Origin: Methylosinus sp. H3A
Lineage (GTDB): Bacteria; Pseudomonadota; Alphaproteobacteria; Rhizobiales; Beijerinckiaceae
Direction of reading: 5' to 3'
Length of the DNA stretch: 64,000 bases
Assembly (NCBI RefSeq): GCF_015709455.1
Contig: NZ_JADNQW010000004.1
Span: 1 to 64,000 of the forward strand
Shown here piece by piece: positions 42,502-50,299 of this stretch. How positions within the stretch are numbered: position 1 is the first letter of the stretch; each line of letters begins with the position of its first letter. Under the pieces are notes generated by a model. The model did no database searches. It was not told the origin of the DNA and was given only the letters and a program-made list of their open reading frames with translations. Both the position numbers and the translations under genes were made by a program.

Positions 42502-43158
42502 TGTCGCGCGCCTCTGCCGATTTGCCCGAAGACCCCGCCGAACTGCGGCGCTTTGCGGCGGCGCTCTCCGCGGAAGTTCACGCCAAAACGCTGCTGATCG
42601 AGAAGCTGAAAATGCAGCTCGCCGTTTTGCGGCGCGCGCGCTTCGGGCGTTCATCGGAAAAGCTCGACCGCGACATCGAACAGCTCGAATTGCTGATCGG
42701 CGACATGGAGGAGAGCGACGCCGAGCGGCAGGCGCGAAGCGAAGCGACCACGAGCGGCGCTTCGTCATCGAAGTCGAAGAAGAAGCCGTCCGTTCGCGTT
42801 CCTCTGCCCGATCAACTCCCGCTCGAGACGATCGTCCACGACGCGCCCTGCGTCTGCCCGACCTGCGGCGGAAACAAATTCGGACCGGTAGGCGCCGACG
42901 AGCGCGAGATGCTGGAATACGTCGCCTCGCACTTCAAGCGCGTCTTGCATGTGCGGCCGAAGATGAGCTGCCTCGCCTGCGAGACGATCGTTCAGGCGCC
43001 CATGCCGACGCTGCCGATCGAGAAGGGACGGCCGGGGCCGGCGCTGCTCGCTCATGTGATCGTCTCCAAATACTGCGATCATCTTCCGCTGCATCGCCAG
43101 TCCGGCATTTACGCGCGCGAGGGCGTGACGATCGACCGTTCGGTCATGGCCGGCTGGG
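42502..43158 (+). pseudogene. IS66 TnpC N-terminal fragment
   Basis: MSRASADLPEDPAELRRFAA, EKLKMQLAVLRRARFGRSSE, CPTCGG, CLACETIVQAPMPTLPIEKG and KYCDHLPLHRQSGIYAREGV belong to the first 220 residues of an IS66 transposase. The catalytic domain is missing: the frame breaks at about 43158 (VMAGWVG). It is a different IS66 from that at 3-4 kb. It replaces the downstream part of the CRISPR array. Confidence 0.82.
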
Positions 43159-43159
43159 T

Positions 43160-44053
43160 CGGCGCAGATCGTCACGCTGCGGCAGAAGGCGGAGAGCGCG
43201 CCCTCCGCGCACGCCGCCGCCGCTGTCGCGGAGGAAGAACCCGCCGATATCGTGAGCGCCGCACGCCGCCTTGCCCTCACGCGCGATCTCATTCGCGCCG
43301 ATCCGAGCTGGGCGCGGATTCGCGAGGCCAAGCCCGCCTGCGAGGCAATTAATTGTCGCGGCCATGCGGGCCGCGGGGGTCACTGGCGGCGTCGCCGCCG
43401 AATTCGACTGCGAGCCCGCGGGTGCCGAGACGCGCGACCGGCTCACGACGCGCGACGAGACGATCGCCGGCCGCGCCGCCTTCGAGCACAAATGCTCGCT
43501 CGACGGCGAGATTCGCGGCGAGATGAGCGCCATCGCCGCGCGCATCCGCAACGCGGCCGACGCCGACACGGCCTCCGCCGCCGGCGGCTTCGAGGGCGCC
43601 AAGAAGATCGTCGACGATTGCATCGTGATGGCCAAGGCGACCGGCCTCACGGAAGCGGAGGTGCGGAGCCATCTCGAGCGCAGCGGCATCTTCCTGCGCA
43701 CGCACAGCATGCAGCGCAATCGCTTCGAGCTGCCGATCGATGTGCGCAGCAATATCGTCGGCCTGCTGAACCGGCTGGTGCGGGAGGGAGTAGCGAGCCT
43801 CGACCGTAAGGGCGTCTACCTGCTCGATAATCGCACGCTGGCTGAGGTGGAGGCGAAGCTCTCGCTCGCGCTGAAGCGCGCGTCGCGCGGCTCCGTCGCG
43901 GCGGAGGTCGCCGCGCTCACCGCCGCGCTCGGCCGCCAGGGGCGGATCGGCGCGCGGCTTCTGGCGCCGCCGACGCAGCGCGCTCGACCGCTATCTGACG
44001 CTGCGCGCCGCCCCGCCCGTCGAGGCCGAGAGCGAGGAAGCGGCCGCCGAATA
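43160..44053 (+). pseudogene. Unrecognised gene remnant with two frameshifts
   Basis: Consecutive coding-like segments are LRQKAESAPSAHAAAAVAEE with SAARRLALTRDLIRADPSWA (43165-43345); RAAGVTGGVAAEFDCEPAGA through KATGLTEAEVRSHLERSGIF and NIVGLLNRLVREGVASLDRK (43365-43975); and ALDRYLTLRAAPPVEAESEE (43980-44053). Frame changes near 43350 and 43978 separate them. The product would be a helical, alanine-rich protein of about 300 residues. I cannot assign a family. Confidence 0.45.
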
Positions 44054-44089
44054 AACGCTTCGGCCCCAAGCGAGACTCTCGCCGCGCAT

Positions 44090-44236
44090 CCTTCTCCTGC
44101 GAGCGGGAGAAGGACGCGCCCTTATGTCGAGGCTTCTCTGATTCACTTATTTCGCAGCCACGCCGAAGCCCCTGTCTCGAAGAGTCGCCCTTTGGAACGT
44201 CCTTCGAGGCTTTTTGCATTCCGCAAAAAGCGCCTC
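44090..44236. repeat. REP-like palindromes downstream of the efflux operon
   Basis: Two inverted repeats are present: CCTTCTCC-TGCGAGC-GGGAGAAGG (about 44091-44113), and a longer hairpin with arms GAGGCTTTTTGC (44206-44217) and GCAAAAAGC-GCCTC (44223-44236). CCTTCGAGGC with GCCTCAGGACGAGG is a widespread alphaproteobacterial intergenic palindrome. Either could end transcription of the minus-strand operon. Confidence 0.55.
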
Positions 44237-44537
44237 AGGACGAGGGGGTTGAATTTCGCATCGAAGGCGATCGTCCGGCGGGCGTCGATGCGTCGATCTG
44301 CGCGAAAGAGAACATGAAGGCGTTCTCGAGATCGAAGGCGGCGTAGCAGGCGTCGGCGGCGGCGCCGACGACTCCGATGTCGTCGCCGAGCGAGGCGCCG
44401 AAGAAATGCAGATCGAGCACGAGGCCCCTTTCGCCCTCCTCCGCCCATCGCGTCGCCGACACGCCGTCGAAGGCGGCGCCGTCGCCGGCGGCGAGAATGC
44501 GCGCAAGATTGTGGACGACGATGCTCTGGTCGGCCAT
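44235..44537 (-). CDS. Small hypothetical protein after aaeA-like gene
   Basis: The protein has 100 residues starting MADQSIVVHNLARILAAGDG and including ERGLVLDLHFFGASLGDDIG and DACYAAFDLENAFMFSFAQI. The central region looks like ordinary coding sequence, while the last dozen residues run into the palindromic repeat. It is 30 bp downstream of the efflux periplasmic subunit on the same strand, so it may be the last gene of that operon. No family is recognised. Confidence 0.4.
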   Translation of the reverse strand: MADQSIVVHNLARILAAGDGAAFDGVSATRWAEEGERGLVLDLHFFGASLGDDIGVVGAAADACYAAFDLENAFMFSFAQIDASTPAGRSPSMRNSTPSS

Positions 44538-44567
44538 ACCAGCTTGACCGCCTTTGCAGGGCGGCGG

Positions 44568-45461
44568 TCACGGCGTCGTCTGGCTCATTGCGCCGATGAT
44601 CACTGTGGCTGTGCGGCCCGCGATCAATGCGACGTCGCCCGCCGTCGAGTCGAGCGCGATGCGCACAGGAATGCGCTGTGCGAGCCGCACCCAGCTGAAT
44701 GTCGGATTGATGTTTGGCAGCATCGTCGTTCCAGCGCTACGCTCGCGGTCCTCTATGCCGCCTGCTATTCCCTCGACGCGACCGACGATCTCGGCTGCCT
44801 CTCCCATCAGGCGGACCAAAGCGCGATCGCCGACATGAATCATCGGAAGCTTGGTTTCTTCGAAATAGCCGTCGACGTGCAGGCTCTCCGCGTCGATCAG
44901 CGCCGCGACGCCCTTCCCGGCCGTCACATAGGCGCCGGGCCTCAAGTCGAAATTCGTCAAGGGTCCGCTGACCGAGGCGCGAACTTCCGATCGTTCGAGG
45001 TTCAATCGGGCGATGTCTCGATCGGCCGCCGCCTGTCGCGACGCCGCCTGCGCCTGGGCTTGCGCGGAGATCGCCGCGTCGAGCTGCTGCTTGGAGACAG
45101 CGATCGTCTTCGTCGCCTCCAGTGCGCGATAGCGCGCGAGGTCTTTCGTCACGGCGTCGAGCGCGGCCGTGCGCCCGTCGAGGATCGCCTCCGCCTGCCG
45201 CAGGGCGAGAATGAAGCGCTCCCGATCGATTCGGAACAGCGCGTCGCCCTTGTGAACGAACTGATCGTCATGGACGAGAACCTCGCTGACGAGTCCCGAA
45301 ACATCGGCGGCGACAGCGACGACGTCGGCGCGCACGCGGGCGTCTCTCGTCCAGGGCTCCTGCTCGTAATGCACCCATAGACGCCAGGCGACGATGATCG
45401 CCGCCGCCGCGAGCGTCGAGGTCGTCGCGATGCGCGGGAGGGTAAGCAATCTCAATTTCAT
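44568..45461 (-). CDS. aaeA: Efflux periplasmic adaptor, AaeA/EmrA-like
   Basis: This is a membrane-fusion protein (HlyD family) that links an inner-membrane pump to the outer membrane. It has 297 residues. One N-terminal membrane helix (TSTLAAAAIIVAWRLWV) is followed by the biotinyl-lipoyl half-motif TRDARVRADVVAVAADVSGL, VSEVLVHDDQFVHKGDALFR, a coiled-coil hairpin (residues about 85-150), then VSGPLTNFDLRPGAYVTAGK. It overlaps the upstream DUF1656 gene by four bases. With DUF1656 and the FUSC-type protein it matches the AaeAXB layout for aromatic acid efflux; the substrate is inferred. Confidence 0.85.
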   Translation of the reverse strand: MKLRLLTLPRIATTSTLAAAAIIVAWRLWVHYEQEPWTRDARVRADVVAVAADVSGLVSEVLVHDDQFVHKGDALFRIDRERFILALRQAEAILDGRTAALDAVTKDLARYRALEATKTIAVSKQQLDAAISAQAQAQAASRQAAADRDIARLNLERSEVRASVSGPLTNFDLRPGAYVTAGKGVAALIDAESLHVDGYFEETKLPMIHVGDRALVRLMGEAAEIVGRVEGIAGGIEDRERSAGTTMLPNINPTFSWVRLAQRIPVRIALDSTAGDVALIAGRTATVIIGAMSQTTP

Positions 45462-45667
45462 AGTGATCTCACGGATGAGAGCAGAACGCAGGCGCCGAGC
45501 AGGCAGACGAACATGGCGAAATTAAACAAAGCCGGATGCCAGACGAAGCGGTAGAAGCCAACGGCTTCGAGCGCTTGCTTGATCACGATCTCCAGGACGA
45601 AAGCGACGAGCGCGGAGGCGAGCAGCGACGATACGAACACGCCGAAAATGCTGATTTCCGCATTCAT
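45458..45667 (-). CDS. DUF1656 (AaeX-like) small membrane protein
   Basis: The 69-residue protein, MNAEISIFGVFVSSLLASAL and onwards, has two membrane helices (about 8-28 and 45-65) and the FYRFVWHPALFNFAMFVCLL motif characteristic of DUF1656/AaeX. It overlaps the genes on either side by four bases, so it is translated as part of the three-gene efflux operon. Its role is accessory and undefined. Confidence 0.85.
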   Translation of the reverse strand: MNAEISIFGVFVSSLLASALVAFVLEIVIKQALEAVGFYRFVWHPALFNFAMFVCLLGACVLLSSVRSL

Positions 45668-47667
45668 GCGACTTTCGCCTCCGACAAGGACCGATCTGGC
45701 GTGGGCTCTGCGGTGAAGAGACAGCGCCGCAGGCCGACCAGGGCGAGCAGCAGGCGCGCGTCGCCCGCGCTTTGCGCCATCGCCATCGCGCGATCGATCG
45801 CATGCAGCACGGCGCGGGACGGCGTCGGCGCTCCGGCGTGGAAATGTCGGGAAAGATGCTTCAACAGTGCGTCGACCCGTCGTCGGCGAGAGCCGCTGAG
45901 GGCGTTTCGCGCTCGGCGCGCATCGAGAATATTTAGCCCGGTTCTCAAATCGCACAGCGCGTCGAGCGATTTACCTTCGACCTCATGGGCGATGGGCGCG
46001 AGCAGAAACAGGCGATCCAGCATCAGACCCATCAGGCGCACGTCGTTGCCCGCTCGCGGGTCGGCGGCCTGAACGAGGGCGGCCCGGTTCGCGCGCGCAT
46101 AGCCGCGCGCGCGCCATTGCGCGCCCGCCGGACGGATCAAGGCGGTAGCGACCGCCATCAGCGCCATGCCGGCGGACATTGCGAGGCTCGAATTGACGAA
46201 GCTCTCGGCGTCCGCGGAATAGAGTTCCTCAACGGCCATGGCCGTCGGCGTGACGATGGCGAGAGGCAGGCCGATGCGAAAAGTCTGCGGCGACGCGATA
46301 AGCAGACCGAAGGCGAGGTAGACGGGAGCGAGCGCCAGCGCCAGCGTCTCGAAATTGTGGATGTGCGGCAGTATGCCGAAAAGATAGACGCCGGCGATCG
46401 TCGTGGCGACGATCGTCCATTTGGCGAAGCCAGTGATCGACGGAGCAGGATCGTCCTGGGAGGCGTAGAGGCTTCCGACGATCGCCGCCATCATCGCGGC
46501 GACGGAGCCTTCCGGCCAGGATGTGACGATCCAGAACAGGCAGCAGGCGAAAATCGCGCAGGCGAGCGTGATGGCGGCATGCAGCGCCGCGCCATGGTCG
46601 AGATGGCGGGCGCGCTCGATTCGCGATTCGATCGTGAGGCGCAGGGGCGCCAGCCGAGCCATTCCCTCGGCGAGCGCTTTCGTCAGCTCGCCGCAGTCGT
46701 ACAAAATATCGAGCAGCTCGCCGAGGCGTTGGCAGAGGCTCGCCTCGACGAGCTCGCGCCAGGTGGCGTCCGCGCTCGAGGAAGCAGCCGCCTCGAGGTC
46801 GCGCCGCAGCTCGGTGGTCTCCTTGCCGGCGTCGTTGGTTTTGTTCGCGGCGACCACGGCGTGCGCGTCCGCGACGATTGACGAAACGCGCTCCGAGGCG
46901 CCGCCGAGGTCGGCGAGCGCGGCGAGCCGATCGGAGACCGCCGAGAGAACGGGAAACAGCATGAGCATGCGCGGCACGATGCGCCGGACCTTGTCGAGCG
47001 ATCGGCGCTCGACCGCGGCGTCGAAGGCGAGATGGATGGCGAGCGTTTCGATCTCCACCATTTCGGTCACGAGGCGCGGCCAATGCGCGTCGGCCGAGGC
47101 ATTGTTTTCCGGATCGAGCGTGTCGGCGGCGGCAACGCGTGCGCCGTGCAGCCAGTTCTCGAGCCGTTCGGCGACGACCGGGCCGACGGAACGCGGGAGG
47201 ACGAGGCTCGACATGAGGGTCGCACAGGCGATGCCGACGAGGATTTCCTCGGCTCGCGACAAGGCGAGATCGAAGATCGTCTCCGGCGCGTCGACGGCCG
47301 GAAAGCCGACGACCGCCGCCGTGTAGCCGGCCAGCATGAACACATAGCCGCGCGGCGTGCGGTCGAGGAGCGCGAGATAGAGGCAAAGTCCCGACCAGAT
47401 CGACATGGCGAGCGCCAGCGCGAGCGGGGCGTCAACCAGATTGGGAACCATCAGGACCGCGCCTGTGGCTCCGATCAATGTGCCCGCGGCCCGATAGGCG
47501 GCCTTGGACCTCGTCGCGCCGGAGAGTGGCTGCGAGGCGATATAGACTGACGCCAGCGCCCAATAGGGACGTGGAAGATCGAGCCAGAAGCTGACGGCGA
47601 GCGCTATCATAGCGGCGACGAATGTCTTGATCGAGAACAGCCAATGGCCCGAGCCGAAAAAAGTCAT
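45664..47667 (-). CDS. aaeB: FUSC-family efflux pump subunit, AaeB-like
   Basis: This inner-membrane protein of 667 residues belongs to the FUSC/AaeB family. Two sets of membrane helices (residues about 15-165 and 360-500) flank a long cytoplasmic domain. The conserved opening LFSIKTFVAAMIALAVSFWL with DLPRPYWALASVYIASQPLS (the PYWAxxxV signature) is present, as is VGSLYASQDDPAPSITGFAK WTIVATTIAGVYLFG in the second half. Likely substrates are aromatic carboxylates. It is the first gene of the operon, divergent from a TetR regulator with a shared operator. Confidence 0.87.
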   Translation of the reverse strand: MTFFGSGHWLFSIKTFVAAMIALAVSFWLDLPRPYWALASVYIASQPLSGATRSKAAYRAAGTLIGATGAVLMVPNLVDAPLALALAMSIWSGLCLYLALLDRTPRGYVFMLAGYTAAVVGFPAVDAPETIFDLALSRAEEILVGIACATLMSSLVLPRSVGPVVAERLENWLHGARVAAADTLDPENNASADAHWPRLVTEMVEIETLAIHLAFDAAVERRSLDKVRRIVPRMLMLFPVLSAVSDRLAALADLGGASERVSSIVADAHAVVAANKTNDAGKETTELRRDLEAAASSSADATWRELVEASLCQRLGELLDILYDCGELTKALAEGMARLAPLRLTIESRIERARHLDHGAALHAAITLACAIFACCLFWIVTSWPEGSVAAMMAAIVGSLYASQDDPAPSITGFAKWTIVATTIAGVYLFGILPHIHNFETLALALAPVYLAFGLLIASPQTFRIGLPLAIVTPTAMAVEELYSADAESFVNSSLAMSAGMALMAVATALIRPAGAQWRARGYARANRAALVQAADPRAGNDVRLMGLMLDRLFLLAPIAHEVEGKSLDALCDLRTGLNILDARRARNALSGSRRRRVDALLKHLSRHFHAGAPTPSRAVLHAIDRAMAMAQSAGDARLLLALVGLRRCLFTAEPTPDRSLSEAKVA

Positions 47668-47730
47668 GAAAGGGCCCCGAGGCGACCGGCGATCGCAGCG
47701 AAGCGCTTGCGTCTGGGCCGGCCTTCGATA

Positions 47731-47752
47731 AAAATGACCATTAGGTCATTTT
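47731..47752. promoter_or_regulatory. Operator palindrome between efflux operon and TetR gene
   Basis: Arms AAAATGACC (47731-47739) and GGTCATTTT (47744-47752) are perfect reverse complements around ATTA. It lies 63 bp from aaeB and 37 bp from the regulator's ATG, in the only AT-rich part of the divergent region. It is very probably the TetR-type regulator's binding site controlling both directions. Confidence 0.8.
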
Positions 47753-47789
47753 ATGTCAAGCCGTGATCCGGCCGAAAGGATCGAGAACA

Positions 47790-48449
47790 ATGGCGAAAAG
47801 ACCCGCCAAGATCACCAAGATCACCAAGACCGTGAAAGCGCCGCGGGCCGGCAGAGGGCCGAGTCCGGAGAAGACCGCGCAGACGCGCCGTGTCATCGTC
47901 GATGCGGCGCTCGGCGAGTTTCTCGACAAAGGCTACGCCGACACGACGATGGACGGCGTCGCGAGGCGCGCCGGCGTCGCCAAGGGCACCCCCTATCGCT
48001 ATTTTCCGGCAAAGGAGGCGCTATTCGAAGCCGTGGTGAAGGAGAAGATCGCAGGCGCGTTGATCGACGCCGACCCCGCCAATCGCCGACCCGACGAGAC
48101 GGTGTCGACATTCATGCGGCGCACCATGCTCGTGTCGATACGCGAGATCGAGCGCAACGGTCGGGCCGCCATCGCCCGTCTGGTGCTCGTCGAGGGCGCG
48201 CGATTTCCGGAGATGACGGATATCTACCGACGCGTGATGTTCGAGCCGCTCTTGAAGCAGATCCACGATTTGGCCGCGACTGCGCGAGCGCGAGGGGAGC
48301 TGCGTCGCCCGGAACTCGAGAACTATCCACATCTGCTCATCGCGCCGATCTGGTTCGCGATCATTCATAACGGCCTTCTCGACCGCGCCCATCCTCTCGA
48401 CATCGGCGATCTGTTCGAAGCGAATCTCGATCTTGTCTTCGACGATTGA
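47790..48449 (+). CDS. TetR/AcrR-family regulator of the efflux operon
   Basis: The protein has 219 residues. The basic N-terminal tail (AKRPAKITKITKTVKAPRAG) is followed by the TetR_N HTH: VIVDAALGEFLDKGYADTTM DGVARRAGVAKGTPYRYFPA KEALFEAVV. The C-terminal ligand domain resembles the TetR_C AefR-like type (IARLVLVEGARFPEMTDIYR). The start at 47790 has AAAGGA upstream; a longer start at 47763 is possible. Divergent to aaeB, with the palindrome at 47731-47752 between, it presumably represses the pump until its ligand binds. Confidence 0.87.
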   Translation: MAKRPAKITKITKTVKAPRAGRGPSPEKTAQTRRVIVDAALGEFLDKGYADTTMDGVARRAGVAKGTPYRYFPAKEALFEAVVKEKIAGALIDADPANRRPDETVSTFMRRTMLVSIREIERNGRAAIARLVLVEGARFPEMTDIYRRVMFEPLLKQIHDLAATARARGELRRPELENYPHLLIAPIWFAIIHNGLLDRAHPLDIGDLFEANLDLVFDD

Positions 48450-48746
48450 AACGGCTCTGCCGGCGTCGCGGGATATGCATCGAGCGCGGCGCTGCAGCTG
48501 GCGGACGCTCGACTCTCTGCGACTCGAAGAATTCCGAGTTCGACCCGACCTCTTCGGATCCGATACCTGAGCTCGTCCCCGGCGGTAGCGCGGGACGTTT
48601 CTTGGAATCGCTTCGATGGCCTTCGACGTGATCGGTTGATCGATGTCCGTATTCCGCGGCGAAAGCGTGATGGGCGTCCGCAGCGGCGGCGTCCAGATCA
48701 ATGCGGCCGCACAGCGAACGCCAGGTGCAAATGCTTCGGCGCGCGC
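48450..48746. other. Gap between convergent genes, no gene seen
   Basis: The region lies between the TetR gene and the SAM hydrolase gene, which converge here. Short frames are present without signature. No clear terminator hairpin is recognised. Confidence 0.4.
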
Positions 48747-49643
48747 CTATGGCGCGCGCGAGAAATCGATCGTCCAATCCGGGCCGAATCCAACACCGTA
48801 GCGCTCGGCGAAATTGGCCAGATTGAGCGCGACGGCCATGTCGAAAAGGCTGTCGACATAGACGAGCGGAGTCCCCGGCTGAACATCGCCGAATGTGCGC
48901 TGATAGGGGGCGACGAGATCGACGACGAGCCGATCGCCATGATGAATCCGCACGCGAAGATCGTCGCCGAGAGCGACCTTCAATTCTTCGAACATCGACT
49001 GTGGAATATTCGTCCAGACATTGCCGAAATGCGCGTCGAGCACGGGAATGACGCCGTTCACGAGATCCCCTTTGCGTTCGGCGGCGCGATAGGGAAGCGC
49101 GATCAGCGCCTCCGGCGGCAGCTTGCGTCCGATCTGCTCGAAGGATTGCGCGCCTGAGGCCAGCCGCGCGCCAGCGTAGGCGAAAATGTCGCGGCCATGA
49201 AATGTATGGGATTGTTCGGAACCGGGTCTTCGGTTCACGCTCTCGTCGATTTCGCGGAGTTCCTTCACGCCTTCGCGCTGGGCGACGAGTGTGAGAAGCC
49301 CATTGTTCGGCGCCAAAAAGAAGCGACCGCTCAGCGTCTCCAGCGCTATGGCGAGCCGTCCGGTTCCGACGCCGGGATCGACCACGGCGACGAACACCGA
49401 TCCCTTCGGCCAGAACTGCTCGGCCTGATAGAGACGAAAGCCGCCGGCAAAAATGCCGCCCGGATCTTCGTGACTGAGGTCGGCGATCAGCAGATCCTGC
49501 GAGATCGAATAGGCGACGCCCTTCATTGCCGCGACGGCGCCGTCCGCAGTCCCGAAATCGGTGAACAGCACGAGCGGCGAACGGGCCGCAGCGCCGCCGC
49601 AGGACAGGCCGAGAGCAAGAGCGACGACGATCGAGCGAAACAT
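48747..49643 (-). CDS. Exported SAM hydrolase (DUF62 / SAM hydroxide adenosyltransferase)
   Basis: Members of this family split S-adenosylmethionine into adenosine and methionine. The protein has 298 residues. An N-terminal signal peptide, MFRSIVVALALGLSCGGAAA, precedes the mature start RSPLVLFTDFGTADGAVAAM KGVAYSI. Family motifs are the DFG after the first strand, VFVAVVDPGVGTGRLAIA, FFLAPNNGLLTLV, TFHGRDIFAYAGARLASG and the C-terminal domain with VNGVIPVLDAHFGNVWTNIP. Homologues I know are cytosolic, so export is odd. It is transcribed alone, divergent from the molybdoenzyme genes. Confidence 0.85.
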   Translation of the reverse strand: MFRSIVVALALGLSCGGAAARSPLVLFTDFGTADGAVAAMKGVAYSISQDLLIADLSHEDPGGIFAGGFRLYQAEQFWPKGSVFVAVVDPGVGTGRLAIALETLSGRFFLAPNNGLLTLVAQREGVKELREIDESVNRRPGSEQSHTFHGRDIFAYAGARLASGAQSFEQIGRKLPPEALIALPYRAAERKGDLVNGVIPVLDAHFGNVWTNIPQSMFEELKVALGDDLRVRIHHGDRLVVDLVAPYQRTFGDVQPGTPLVYVDSLFDMAVALNLANFAERYGVGFGPDWTIDFSRAP

Positions 49644-49830
49644 GGACTTTCCTCGCGGGGTCGAGCCGGCTCTCCACGCGATCTTCGCTCGTGAATGAGC
49701 TGCCGGAAAGAGTCGGAACGGGAAAAACTTCAGGGAGGTCGGCGCCGACCGACCCCTCGTCACCGCCCTTTCATTAACATGACTATTTTGGTAGACAAAT
49801 TCGAAATGGCGCCTTTCGAGAGGCTTTTGC
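49644..49830. promoter_or_regulatory. Divergent promoter region
   Basis: This 187-bp region separates the SAM hydrolase gene and the iorA-like gene. The right part is AT-richer (TTAACATGACTATTTTGGTAG), which may hold the iorA promoter. No confident boxes or operator can be assigned. Confidence 0.4.
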
Positions 49831-50286
49831 ATGACGACCCTCACTCTGACCGTCAATGGGCGCAGCTACGACATCGACGTCGCGCCGGACACGCCGCTGC
49901 TGTGGGCGATCCGTGAAAATGTCGGCCTCACGGGCACGAAATATGGCTGCGGCATCGCCCAATGCGGCGCCTGCACTGTGCATGTGGAGGGCGAGGCGGT
50001 TCGGGCCTGCGGCGTGTTGGCCGGCGATGTCGTCGGCAAGAACATCACCACCATTGAAGGGCTCGCTCGAGAGGGCGTTCTGCATCGCCTGCAAGAGGCG
50101 TGGATCGCCCATGACGTGCCGCAATGCGGTTATTGCCAGAGCGGGCTGCTGATGGCCGCCGCCGCTTTGCTGCGCGAGAATCCGCGTCCGACCGACAAGG
50201 ACATAGACGAGGCCATCACCAATATCTGCCGTTGCGGGACGTTCCAGCAGGCGCGTGAAGCCATACACGCCGCGGCGAAGGCGTAA
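49831..50286 (+). CDS. iorA: [2Fe-2S] subunit of molybdenum hydroxylase (IorA-like)
   Basis: This is the electron-transfer subunit of a xanthine-oxidase-family enzyme. It has 151 residues. The plant-type ferredoxin domain has [20 protein letters not shown] with RACGV (first cluster), and the all-helical domain has [17 protein letters not shown] and [20 protein letters not shown] (second cluster). This pattern fits the small subunit of isoquinoline 1-oxidoreductase and related aldehyde dehydrogenases. It is 13 bp upstream of the large subunit. Confidence 0.92.
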   Translation: MTTLTLTVNGRSYDIDVAPDTPLLWAIRENVGLTGTKYGCGIAQCGACTVHVEGEAVRACGVLAGDVVGKNITTIEGLAREGVLHRLQEAWIAHDVPQCGYCQSGLLMAAAALLRENPRPTDKDIDEAITNICRCGTFQQAREAIHAAAKA

Positions 50287-50299
50287 AAAGGGGGCGGAT

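Noticed and set aside
44406..47550. Long plus-strand frames opposite the efflux operon
   Set aside because: They are antisense shadows of clear AaeA/AaeB-type genes.
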